Source: a bacterium (GTDB lineage: Bacteria; Actinomycetota; Acidimicrobiia; UBA5794; ZC4RG35). From it: 8,538 bases of DNA. Where the stretch lies: contig JAPPKR010000002.1 of assembly GCA_028819835.1 (NCBI GenBank), forward strand, positions 1 through 8,538. Reading direction: 5' to 3'. A model generated the notes under the pieces. The model saw only the letters and a list, made by a program, of their open reading frames with translations. It was not told where the DNA came from and did not search any database. Numbering within the stretch: position 1 is the first letter of the stretch; every line of letters starts with the position of its first letter. Shown piece after piece: positions 1 through 6,477 of the stretch. The position numbers and the translations under genes were made by a program.

Positions 1-963
1 GCAGAGATTGGTGTAGTTGATGTTCCGATTGACGACATAGGTGACCAGGTCTCCCGCCGTCCGGCGACGGAGTTGGTCGGCGGTCCACGCCACCGCCTCC
101 ACCTGATCCCCTCTTGCCCCGAACAAGGCCTCCGTCTCGGTCACCACTGGAGGGTTTCCGGCCAGCGACCGCTCCAGGATGGGACGGAGGCTTCCAGCTC
201 CCTCCAGTTCTCGGGCGCCTGCTCCGGCGACCCACACAGAATCGGGCCACGCAGCCGAGAATCTTCGAGGAGGAACCGGTGCGGGCTCGGCGCGTCCGGG
301 CGCCCAGGTGTAACGAGGACGGGCGGCCCCCGAGGCGTCCACCTGCTGGAGCCAGGCTCGGAAGGCGCTTCTGGAGAGGACCTGGCGGACCGCGTCGATC
401 TCCAGGCCCGGAGGCAGGGCAGTCCGCTCCACCAACTGGTGAGGAGCCAGTCTCCTGCGCAATTCTCCGATCCGATCCGCGTCCCAGTCGCGGAGCAGCA
501 GATCCCCGGCCCCCTCCAGTACGGCTGTCTCGGCCTGATCCACATCATCGACGAAGACAGACACCACCGCTTCGATGGCAGGCAGGGAACAGACGGCGGC
601 GGCGGCTCTGACCGTGCTCCGGGTAGTGCGCAAGAATGTTGCCTCACTGCGGGCCAGAGCATCCAGCACCACCTCGGCGGGGCCCGAGTTCCTAACGGTG
701 ACCAGCCAGCCGGGAGTGCGAGCTTTGGCAAGCTCCAACGCCTGGTCGGGGTCAACGATCCGCGTAGCTTCCGAAGGGTCCGCCTGCAGGGCGGAAATGA
801 GCAGACCTGCCTGGTGGGCGGCGCGCAAGTCGGCTACTCCCGGAGAATCCATCTCCAGGGTGGTGGTTCCCTCCCGAACACGCGCCTCCGCGACCGCTGT
901 GGTGGCAGCCTCCGCTGGCCTGGTGCGCAGGAATGTGATGGTCCGGGCAGTGGCGATCATCAT
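1..963 (-). CDS. cofH: FO synthase subunit CofH with long N-terminal extension (5' part, runs off window)
   Basis: CofH is a radical-SAM enzyme that joins L-tyrosine to 5-amino-6-ribitylaminouracil; CofG then closes the ring to give FO, the F420 chromophore. The frame is open for 321 codons with no stop, and position 1 ends exactly on Cys321. Residues 305-321 contain the segment VTYVVNRNINYTNLC, the family signature leading into the CX3CX2C cluster motif, so the rest of the gene lies outside the window. Residues ~258-304 resemble the linker before the CofH half of actinobacterial FbiC. Residues 1 to ~250 are extra: alternating hydrophobic strands and helices (ITFL, TTTLEM, LLISAL, WLVTV, AVVSVFV, DLLLRD), then a Pro-rich hinge at ~222-235. 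I cannot name this domain. ATG at 963 or 960 is chosen because an in-frame TAG lies at 973-975; the ribosome site is weak (AGG just upstream). The gap to cofG is 29 nt. CofH identity is firm; the exact start is less so. Confidence 0.85.
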   Translation of the reverse strand, partial: MMIATARTITFLRTRPAEAATTAVAEARVREGTTTLEMDSPGVADLRAAHQAGLLISALQADPSEATRIVDPDQALELAKARTPGWLVTVRNSGPAEVVLDALARSEATFLRTTRSTVRAAAAVCSLPAIEAVVSVFVDDVDQAETAVLEGAGDLLLRDWDADRIGELRRRLAPHQLVERTALPPGLEIDAVRQVLSRSAFRAWLQQVDASGAARPRYTWAPGRAEPAPVPPRRFSAAWPDSVWVAGAGARELEGAGSLRPILERSLAGNPPVVTETEALFGARGDQVEAVAWTADQLRRRTAGDLVTYVVNRNINYTNLC

Positions 964-992
964 CCTGTCAGGCTACATCTTCCCCATCCCGC

Positions 993-2159
993 TCACGAAA
1001 CGACCGAAATGGCCGGACGAGCGGCCGGTCCGGCCTGAGGAGCCCGTGCATAGCCCCTCGAGTCCACCGCCCTCATGACTTTGGGAAGCAGGGAGGGATC
1101 GACCCACCGGTCAGACAGGTAGGAGGGGTAGATCGGCAGGCGGGGAAGCAGCTGGAAACCGGCGGCCTCCGTCCGGCGGCGCAGGGCTTCCAGGTGAGGC
1201 CAAGGCGCCTCCGGATTCACCCAGTCGATGGTGAGGGGGGAGACCCCTCCCCAATCGTTGATGCCCGCCTCCAGGTACATCTCGTAGCGCTCGGTCAGGT
1301 TGGGGGGAACCTGCAAGTTCATCTCCGGGCCCATGATCCAGCGAGCCAAGGCAACCACCCGCATGAACCAGGCGGGAATCGGCTCGGCATTGAGCCGCAT
1401 GGGAGTGTTGTACTTGGCTCGGAAGTTCTGGACGATCACTTCCTGGATGTGTCCTCCCCCATCCGCCAGGTCCCGGAGCGCCACCAGGGAATCGATGATC
1501 TCCGTGGAGCGCTCTCCGATCCCGACCAGAATGCCGGTCGTGAAGGGCACCGACAACCGCGCCGCGTCCTCGATCACCCTAACCCGGACCGAAGGGACTT
1601 TGTCGGGGCAGTTGAAGTGGGGCATTCCCGGTTCGGTGAGCCGGTCCGAGATGTTCTCCAACATCAGGCCCATCGACGGGTTGGAGGGGCGGAGAGCCGC
1701 CATCTGGGTGAAGGTCATCACACCAGGGTTGGCATGGGGAAAGAGGTAGGTCTCACGGTTCACCATCTCCGTCATCCGGCGGGTGTACTCCAGCGTATTC
1801 TCGCACCCCTGGGAGTCCAGAAAGCGCCGGGCCGAGGGCCAGCGGTCCTCGGGGCGGTCGCCCAGGGTGAACAGCGCCTCCGTGCATTGGTGCGCCTCCC
1901 CGGCCTTCGCCACCGCCAGCACCTGTTCGGGGGGCATGAACATCCCCCCTCCTCCCGGAGGCTGGGCAAAGGTGCAGTAAGTGCAACTGTCGCGGCACAG
2001 GGTGGTCAGCGGGACGAAGACCTTGCGGCTGTAGGTGACCGTCCGCCCTTTCCCCTCATCGCGGAGCCGGGCCGCTTCGGCGAACAACGGCTGTGGGGAT
2101 CGCCGACCCTCCAGGTAAGAGAGCGCCAACTCCGGGTCGAAGGAGGGGTGGGCCATCAT
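993..2159 (-). CDS. cofG: FO synthase subunit CofG (7,8-didemethyl-8-hydroxy-5-deazariboflavin synthase)
   Basis: CofG is the radical-SAM enzyme for the second half of FO synthesis, cyclising the tyrosine-ribitylaminouracil adduct made by CofH into the deazaflavin ring of F420. The 388-residue product has the cluster motif C55-X3-C59-X2-C62 in the context LCRDSCTYCTFA. It also has the conserved blocks EALFTLGDRPE (94-104), NPGVMT, TTGILVGIGE, QEVIVQNFRAK and DWGGVSPLT. These blocks match what I recall of the N-terminal half of fused actinobacterial FbiC, but here the protein stops at a TGA (993-995) before any CofH portion, with a short Ala/Pro-rich tail. The start ATG at 2159 overlaps the stop of the upstream dehydrogenase (ATGA, 4 nt). 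A second ATG follows immediately at 2156. No strong Shine-Dalgarno is visible, so translational coupling is likely. Function is confident. Confidence 0.95.
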   Translation of the reverse strand: MMAHPSFDPELALSYLEGRRSPQPLFAEAARLRDEGKGRTVTYSRKVFVPLTTLCRDSCTYCTFAQPPGGGGMFMPPEQVLAVAKAGEAHQCTEALFTLGDRPEDRWPSARRFLDSQGCENTLEYTRRMTEMVNRETYLFPHANPGVMTFTQMAALRPSNPSMGLMLENISDRLTEPGMPHFNCPDKVPSVRVRVIEDAARLSVPFTTGILVGIGERSTEIIDSLVALRDLADGGGHIQEVIVQNFRAKYNTPMRLNAEPIPAWFMRVVALARWIMGPEMNLQVPPNLTERYEMYLEAGINDWGGVSPLTIDWVNPEAPWPHLEALRRRTEAAGFQLLPRLPIYPSYLSDRWVDPSLLPKVMRAVDSRGYARAPQAGPAARPAISVVS

Positions 2160-2932
2160 CCCATCCCGGGGGTGGCGCCCAGCACCCCGCCGTCCACGGG
2201 AAGCGTCACCCCCGTTATCCAGGAGGCGTCTTCAGAACACAGAAAGGCCACGGCTCGGGCCACGTCACCGGGCTCTCCGAGTCTCTGCATAGGGTGCAGC
2301 CGAGCCGTGCCGGCCGGGTCGGACTCCCAGAGCATGGCCGACAGACGGGTCTTGATGACGGCGGGCGCCACCGCGTTGACCCGCACCCGGGGGGCAAGCT
2401 CCATGGCCAGTTGGCTGGTCATGTAGATCAGGGCCGCCTTGGAGATGTTGTAGATCCCCAACAAGGGGGCAGGACGCATCCCTCCCACAGAGGCCACATT
2501 AACCACGCAACCCCCGTGGGATCCCATCCATTGCGTCCAGGCCTCCTGGGTCCAGACCAGCGGGGCGCGCTGGTTCACGGCCCAGGTCTTGTCGACTGCG
2601 TCCCGAGAAACCTCCATGAGGTTGCCGGCGCCAGGATTGGTGGCCGCGTTGTTCACCAATATGTCACATCTCCCAAAACGCTCGATCGTCTGCCGGATCG
2701 CCCTGGCGGCATGGCGGTCATCGTCAGCCCGGGCTACCGTGGGAAACATCCGCTCGGGATCCCTCCCATCCCCTTTCAGTTGGTCGATCGCCTCCTCCAG
2801 ATTCCCAGGCCTCCGGGAGGTGATGGCCACCCCCGCCGCCCCGAGATCCAACAACTCGGCAGCCACGGCCAGACCGATACCCCTGCTCCCGCCGGTGATG
2901 ACCGCTACCTTGCCCTCGATACCCGAACTCAT
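2156..2932 (-). CDS. Short-chain dehydrogenase/reductase (classical SDR, FabG-like)
   Basis: This is an NAD(P)-dependent oxidoreductase of the classical SDR family, 258 residues, a normal length for the family. The Rossmann dinucleotide-binding motif TGGSRGIG is at 13-20, the structural NNAA at 94-97, and the catalytic set is N120, S148, Y161 and K165 (YNISK). The C-terminal LPVDGG motif is typical of FabG-like members. All catalytic residues are present, so it should be active; the substrate cannot be read from sequence. S37-R41 (TSRRP) after the second strand would fit NADP(H) preference, but this is only inference. The ATG at 2932 is preceded by GAGGAG at 2938-2943 with 5 nt spacing, a strong ribosome site. 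It lies 32 nt after ispG and overlaps cofG by 4 nt, so it is probably co-expressed with FO synthase. It could be an unrelated fatty-acid or alcohol dehydrogenase riding in the operon. Confidence 0.92.
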   Translation of the reverse strand: MSSGIEGKVAVITGGSRGIGLAVAAELLDLGAAGVAITSRRPGNLEEAIDQLKGDGRDPERMFPTVARADDDRHAARAIRQTIERFGRCDILVNNAATNPGAGNLMEVSRDAVDKTWAVNQRAPLVWTQEAWTQWMGSHGGCVVNVASVGGMRPAPLLGIYNISKAALIYMTSQLAMELAPRVRVNAVAPAVIKTRLSAMLWESDPAGTARLHPMQRLGEPGDVARAVAFLCSEDASWITGVTLPVDGGVLGATPGMG

Positions 2933-2964
2933 TCCGTCTCCTCGACGGCTCGCGTCCCCACGGA

Positions 2965-4200
2965 CTAGGTCTTCGCCCCTCGAGCAATTATCTCCACCCT
3001 CTGACGACGCTCCGCGGCGGAATTCGCATCAGGCTGGATGTCCAGCAACCGGAGCCGGTCCGCCTCGGCCTCTTTGGCCGCGGACAAGTCAGCCGCCGCC
3101 AAGCGGGCCTCCACTCCCTCCTCGACCAGACGGCGGCCCTCGGACACCAAAGCCTCCACCATCTCGGACTCGGGCACCACCGCCACCACTTCGCCCTTGA
3201 TGAACAGATGTCCCCGGCCGCGACCGGCGGCAATCCCGAGATCGGCGGACCGGGCCTCTCCCGGGCCGTTAACCACGCATCCCATCACCGCCACTTGGAT
3301 GGGAAGGTTCTCCTTCTCGAGGGCCTCCTGTGCGACCTGCGCCACCTCGATCACATCAACCTCCGCCCGTCCGCACGAAGGGCAGGCAATCAAATCGAGA
3401 CTGCGGCGTTCCCGCAGACCCAGGTATTCCAACAGACGCCGTCCCGACTCTGCTTCCACCACCGGGTCGGCGGTCAAGGAAAACCTGATGGTATCCCCGA
3501 TGCCCTCCATCAGGAGAGTGGAGATTCCCGCCACCGACTTGATCAGACCCCCGGGAGGGGGACCGGCCTCCGTCACCCCCAGGTGAAGCGGGTAGTCCAC
3601 CTCATCCGACAAGAGGCGGTAGGACTCGATCATGGTCGGGACGTGGGAGTGTTTGACCGAGATCTTGATGTCGGAGAAGTCCACCTCCTCCAGGTACCGG
3701 ATCTCCAGCAAAGCCGACTCCACCAGCGCTTCCGGAGTGGCGTCTCCGTGGCGGCCGAGGATGTCCTTGTCAAGTGAACCGGCGTTGACCCCCACGCGGA
3801 TTGGGACCTGCCGCTCGGCGGCCGCACGGGCCACTTCCTTGATGTGGCTGGGACGGCGGATATTGCCCGGGTTGAGCCGCAGGCCGCAAACCCCACTCTC
3901 CAGGGCGGCCAGGGCCAAACGGTATTGGAAGTGGATGTCTGCGATGATCGGGACCGGGCTGCGGGGAACTATCTCCGCCAGCCCCTGGGCGGCCTCCACT
4001 GTGTTGCAGGTGATCCTCACCAGGTCGGCGCCTGCCCCTGCCAAGGCATACACCTGCGCCAGGGTGCCGTCCACGTCATGGGTCTTGGTGGTGGTCATCG
4101 ACTGCACGGTGATCGGGGCGTCGCCTCCGACCTGCACCGATCCAACTTTGATGGCGCGAGTGCGCCGTCTCGGGCGAACGAAGGAGCGGGAGTCTCTCAC
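2965..4200 (-). CDS. ispG: 4-hydroxy-3-methylbut-2-en-1-yl diphosphate synthase IspG (GcpE)
   Basis: IspG is the [4Fe-4S] enzyme of the MEP isoprenoid pathway that reductively opens MEcPP to HMBPP. The 411-residue product has the two-domain bacterial layout. A TIM barrel spans about 15-265, with VQSMTTTKTHD at 32-42, IADIHFQYRLA near 86-96 and RLNPGNI near 108-114. A cluster domain follows, with C273 and C276 (ACPSCGR), C308 and E315 (GCVVNGPGE). Their spacing matches the known E. coli ligands C270, C273, C305 and E312. About 50 residues beyond the usual end form a charged, Ala/Glu-rich, probably helical tail (~358-411). The start is GTG at 4200, overlapping the rseP stop by 4 nt (GTGA). No Shine-Dalgarno is visible, so translation is probably coupled to rseP. 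A later start would lose conserved barrel residues. The gene neighbours rseP as in many bacteria. Confidence 0.97.
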   Translation of the reverse strand: MRDSRSFVRPRRRTRAIKVGSVQVGGDAPITVQSMTTTKTHDVDGTLAQVYALAGAGADLVRITCNTVEAAQGLAEIVPRSPVPIIADIHFQYRLALAALESGVCGLRLNPGNIRRPSHIKEVARAAAERQVPIRVGVNAGSLDKDILGRHGDATPEALVESALLEIRYLEEVDFSDIKISVKHSHVPTMIESYRLLSDEVDYPLHLGVTEAGPPPGGLIKSVAGISTLLMEGIGDTIRFSLTADPVVEAESGRRLLEYLGLRERRSLDLIACPSCGRAEVDVIEVAQVAQEALEKENLPIQVAVMGCVVNGPGEARSADLGIAAGRGRGHLFIKGEVVAVVPESEMVEALVSEGRRLVEEGVEARLAAADLSAAKEAEADRLRLLDIQPDANSAAERRQRVEIIARGAKT

Positions 4201-5300
4201 AGCCGGATGGGGTCGATCACATCCAGCACCAGGGCCGCCACGCCCAGGAAGACCACCAGCACGGTCACCACTGCCGCGATGGAAATAAGCACTCTCGGCC
4301 GGGCGCGACGCTTCAGGATCTTCTCATAGAGCGCCACCGCCACGTGCCCACCGTCCAGGGGGTATGCGGGAATGACATTGAACACACCCAGCACGACATT
4401 CAAATATGCTAACAACCTCACCACATCGGCCACGCCGCGCTCGCCGATCTGCGCTCCGATGTTGGCCAACCCGATCGGACTGACCGGACGGTTGTCCTCG
4501 GATACCTCCCCTCCCAGAATCCCCCCGGCCAACTCCGCCAGCGATGACGGGCTGACCAACTGGCCAATGGCGCTGAAGGTGAGACCCACCGCCTCCGCGA
4601 TGTCACTGGCGGCGGTGGCGACCGCCCCTCCCAGACCCACCGAGCGAGTCTCGATGGCCGGCCCAACTCCCAAGAATCCCCTCTCCACCCCTTCGGAATC
4701 GAACCGGGTGGCCAATGTCGTCTCCACCTTCGTGATCACGCCATCCCTGCTCAGCTCGATGAGCACAGTCCGTCCAGGACGCTCGGCCAGTAACCGCGCC
4801 GTCTCCTCCCAGCTCTCGGTGGACATACCGTCGAGCGCCAGAATCAGGTCCCCGGCTTGGATCCCTGCATCGGCCGCCGGGGTGGAGGACCCATCGGCCA
4901 GTTCGTCCACCACGTGCACAACCTGATTGGTGTAGTCGGTGACGCCCACCACCAGGAACAGACCGGCCAGAATCAGGAAGGCCATGAGAAAGTTCATAGC
5001 CACGCCGCTGAGGGCCACCGTCATCTTCTGCCAGAACTTCTTGTGGTAATAGGAGCGTTCCGGATCCGTCTCGTCGTCCTGAAAGGGCCCCATGCCTGCG
5101 ATCTTCACGAATCCTCCGAAGGGCAGGAGACGGAAGCCGTACTCGGTTTCCCCCTTCTTCACCGACCAAAGCCTCGGACCGAAGCCGAAGAACATCTCGG
5201 TTGCCTTCATTCCGGTGGCGCGGGCCGCCAGGAAGTGCCCCAGTTCGTGTACTGTGACAAAGAACACGATCCCCAGCAGGACCACCAACGCGCCCACCAT
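4197..5300 (-). CDS. rseP: Site-2 intramembrane zinc metalloprotease (RseP/Rip1 family)
   Basis: This is a membrane-embedded S2P protease. Family members cleave anti-sigma factors or other single-span proteins after a first cut, feeding envelope-stress signalling. The 367-residue product has the zinc-binding HELGH motif at 18-22 inside the first membrane segment. It also has the GFGP and LPFGGFVKI conserved blocks (39-67), a second membrane segment at ~95-120 and a single PDZ domain at ~121-200 (AGIQAGDLILALDG). The third zinc-ligand motif, N308-x2-P311-x2-PLDGG with D316, follows, and a last membrane segment lies at ~335-358. One PDZ and this length resemble actinobacterial Rip1 rather than the two-PDZ E. 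coli RseP. The ATG at 5300 has GGGAGG at 5308-5313, 7 nt upstream. It follows cdsA after 57 nt and overlaps ispG by 4 nt. The client sigma system is not visible here. Confidence 0.95.
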   Translation of the reverse strand: MVGALVVLLGIVFFVTVHELGHFLAARATGMKATEMFFGFGPRLWSVKKGETEYGFRLLPFGGFVKIAGMGPFQDDETDPERSYYHKKFWQKMTVALSGVAMNFLMAFLILAGLFLVVGVTDYTNQVVHVVDELADGSSTPAADAGIQAGDLILALDGMSTESWEETARLLAERPGRTVLIELSRDGVITKVETTLATRFDSEGVERGFLGVGPAIETRSVGLGGAVATAASDIAEAVGLTFSAIGQLVSPSSLAELAGGILGGEVSEDNRPVSPIGLANIGAQIGERGVADVVRLLAYLNVVLGVFNVIPAYPLDGGHVAVALYEKILKRRARPRVLISIAAVVTVLVVFLGVAALVLDVIDPIRL

Positions 5301-5305
5301 TAAAA

Positions 5306-5357
5306 GGCCTCCCTTCCGGTCAGGCCGAGCATACCTAACCGAGGAAGAAGCGGGCCT
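5306..5357 (-). promoter_or_regulatory. Possible alternating hairpin in the cdsA-rseP spacer, overlapping the rseP ribosome site
   Basis: Read on the minus strand, the 57-nt spacer holds AGGCC (5357-5353, directly after the cdsA stop), GGCCT (5326-5322) and AGGCC (5310-5306). The middle copy can pair with either flanking copy, not both. Pairing with the downstream copy gives a 5-bp stem with an 11-nt loop; two further C-G pairs close a GGAA tetraloop. That stem buries part of the GGGAGG Shine-Dalgarno (5313-5308) of rseP. TTTTA follows the stem, so a very weak terminator-like reading is also possible. A TANNNT-type -10 (TATGCT, 5333-5328) lies in the same spacer without a good -35. The repeats are seen; regulatory function is inference. 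Confidence 0.3.
5308..5313 (-). promoter_or_regulatory. Ribosome binding site of rseP
   Basis: GGGAGG lies 7 nt before the rseP ATG. This is one of the best-placed Shine-Dalgarno sites in the window. It supports the ATG at 5300 and independent initiation after the longest intergenic gap. It sits partly inside the possible hairpin described for the same spacer. Confidence 0.75.
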
Positions 5358-6470
5358 CTAGAGGTAATCAAACACCGAAAACAGGTAATAGGCGCCCGGC
5401 AACACCAGCAACAACCCGTCGATACGGTCCAGTATGCCGCCATGCCCGGGAAGGAGGGAACTCATGTCCTTGAGGCCGATCGACCGCTTCAACGCCGACT
5501 CCATGCCATCTCCGAGAGGGGCTAGCACCGAGACGACCGCCGCAAGGTACAGCGCCTGATAGAGGGTGAGAACCGAGAAGGTGGGCAGGGTGGAGAAGAT
5601 GGCGGCGATCGCAAGGGTCGCGACCACCCCTCCCAGCAAACCCTCCACCGTCTTCTTGGACGAGAGGGACGGGGACAGAGGCCGGTTCCCCATGGCCCGG
5701 CCCACCACAAACGCGGCGGTGTCGAATACCGAGTTCAATAGCAACACCCAAACCAAGAGCGCTACTCCGTCTTCGGCGCGGCCTATCACCACCGCATAGG
5801 AGAGGAGGGAGATCCAGATCATCCCGAGCAGGGTCAGGGTGGCATTCTCCAAGGCCAGCCTACGCGAGGCCGCAGCATAGAAAAGCAAGACCAATACCAC
5901 CGCTCCCGCCAGGACTCCCCCCATAGAGCCCAGGCCCGACATGTGTGCTCCAACTCCCGCTCCCAAGGCCCCCGCCAGTCCCAGAAGGCCCATGGGCCGG
6001 TAGCCCACGGACCGTACGGCCATGTAGAACTCGACCAGTCCCAGTCCCATGGCCACCAATATCAAACCGGTCAACCATGCCTCGCCCAGGTAAAGAGCGA
6101 TAATCACCACTCCCACCATCACCATTGCGCTGACGATCCGTGTAACAACGTCCGATGACTGTGCCTGCTCCGCAGCTTCGACGTCCTCGGTGGCCATCCC
6201 GGTCCGCCCGGTCACATCTTCGAAGCCCAACATTCCCGACTCGACACCGGGGATGGCCGCCGCCACAGCCTGCTGGCGGTGCTCCTTGGATTCGGCCTCC
6301 ATCACTTCCTCGGCCAAGGCCTGATGCTGGGTCGTGCGGCTGTCGAAGACATTCTCCCCAGTCAAGACCGGATCGGGTTCGCCGGACTCCGTCCGTCGCA
6401 CCGGTCTGATGGGGGTCGGTTCCTCGTCAGGCTCCCAGTCGGGGACCCAGGTGGTGTCCGGCGGCTTCAT
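5358..6470 (-). CDS. cdsA: Phosphatidate cytidylyltransferase (CDP-diglyceride synthase)
   Basis: CdsA is an integral membrane enzyme that makes CDP-diacylglycerol from phosphatidic acid and CTP, the precursor of bacterial phospholipids. The C-terminal signature is complete at about 325-349 (SALKRSIGLKD, then PGHGGILDR), including D334 and D348. The upstream block SPSLSSKKTVEG (266-277) is the usual nucleotide-binding region. Eight to nine hydrophobic segments lie between ~112 and 368. The first ~108 residues are a soluble, acidic, Glu/Gln-rich extension without membrane segments, so the protein is longer (370) than the usual 260-310. The ATG at 6470 lies 7 nt after the frr stop. GGAGG inside the frr end is 12 nt upstream, a loose fit, so a start further inside the extension cannot be excluded. 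A 57-nt spacer leads to rseP, where dxr is often found in other bacteria. Confidence 0.94.
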   Translation of the reverse strand: MKPPDTTWVPDWEPDEEPTPIRPVRRTESGEPDPVLTGENVFDSRTTQHQALAEEVMEAESKEHRQQAVAAAIPGVESGMLGFEDVTGRTGMATEDVEAAEQAQSSDVVTRIVSAMVMVGVVIIALYLGEAWLTGLILVAMGLGLVEFYMAVRSVGYRPMGLLGLAGALGAGVGAHMSGLGSMGGVLAGAVVLVLLFYAAASRRLALENATLTLLGMIWISLLSYAVVIGRAEDGVALLVWVLLLNSVFDTAAFVVGRAMGNRPLSPSLSSKKTVEGLLGGVVATLAIAAIFSTLPTFSVLTLYQALYLAAVVSVLAPLGDGMESALKRSIGLKDMSSLLPGHGGILDRIDGLLLVLPGAYYLFSVFDYL

Positions 6471-6477
6471 TTACCCG

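Noticed and set aside
7..17. 11-bp sequence attggtgtagt repeated at about 4926-4936
   Set aside because: Both copies encode Tyr-Thr-Asn in unrelated proteins (CofH and RseP) with the same codons. Two distant copies inside coding sequence look like chance.
141..755. Minus-strand open frame of 204 codons in a different frame from cofH
   Set aside because: It overlaps the cofH frame completely, is Trp/Arg/Ser/Pro-rich and has no motif. The cofH frame is open for the whole stretch and ends in the radical-SAM lead-in.
1..963. Reading the cofH extension as a dihydropteroate-synthase-like pterin-binding domain
   Set aside because: Some strand-helix spacing is reminiscent, but none of the diagnostic motifs (NxTPDSF, ESTRPG, a clear NDV block) is present. 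No family name is given.
73..1038. Plus-strand open frame of 321 codons opposite cofH
   Set aside because: It runs antisense to the CofH frame, has no recognisable domain, and its low-complexity Arg/Gly/Pro composition is typical of a GC-rich shadow frame. The minus frame carries the family signature.
1194..2426. Plus-strand open frame of 410 codons across cofG and the SDR gene
   Set aside because: It lies antisense to two strongly identified genes and has His/Arg/Gly/Pro-rich sequence with no motif. It crosses a real gene boundary, as shadows do.
2093..2968. Plus-strand open frame of 291 codons opposite the SDR gene
   Set aside because: It is antisense to a gene with complete catalytic motifs and has no homology-like features of its own.
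5301..5326. Factor-independent terminator before rseP
   Set aside because: The stem is only 5 bp (plus two inner pairs) with four T residues that run straight into the rseP start codon. A terminator there would leave rseP and ispG without transcript, so an RNA structure at the ribosome site is the better reading.
5328..5333. Possible -10 element TATGCT in the cdsA-rseP spacer
   Set aside because: It fits TANNNT, but the sequence about 17 nt upstream (GGCCCG) is nothing like a -35 box. One hexamer is not enough to call a promoter.
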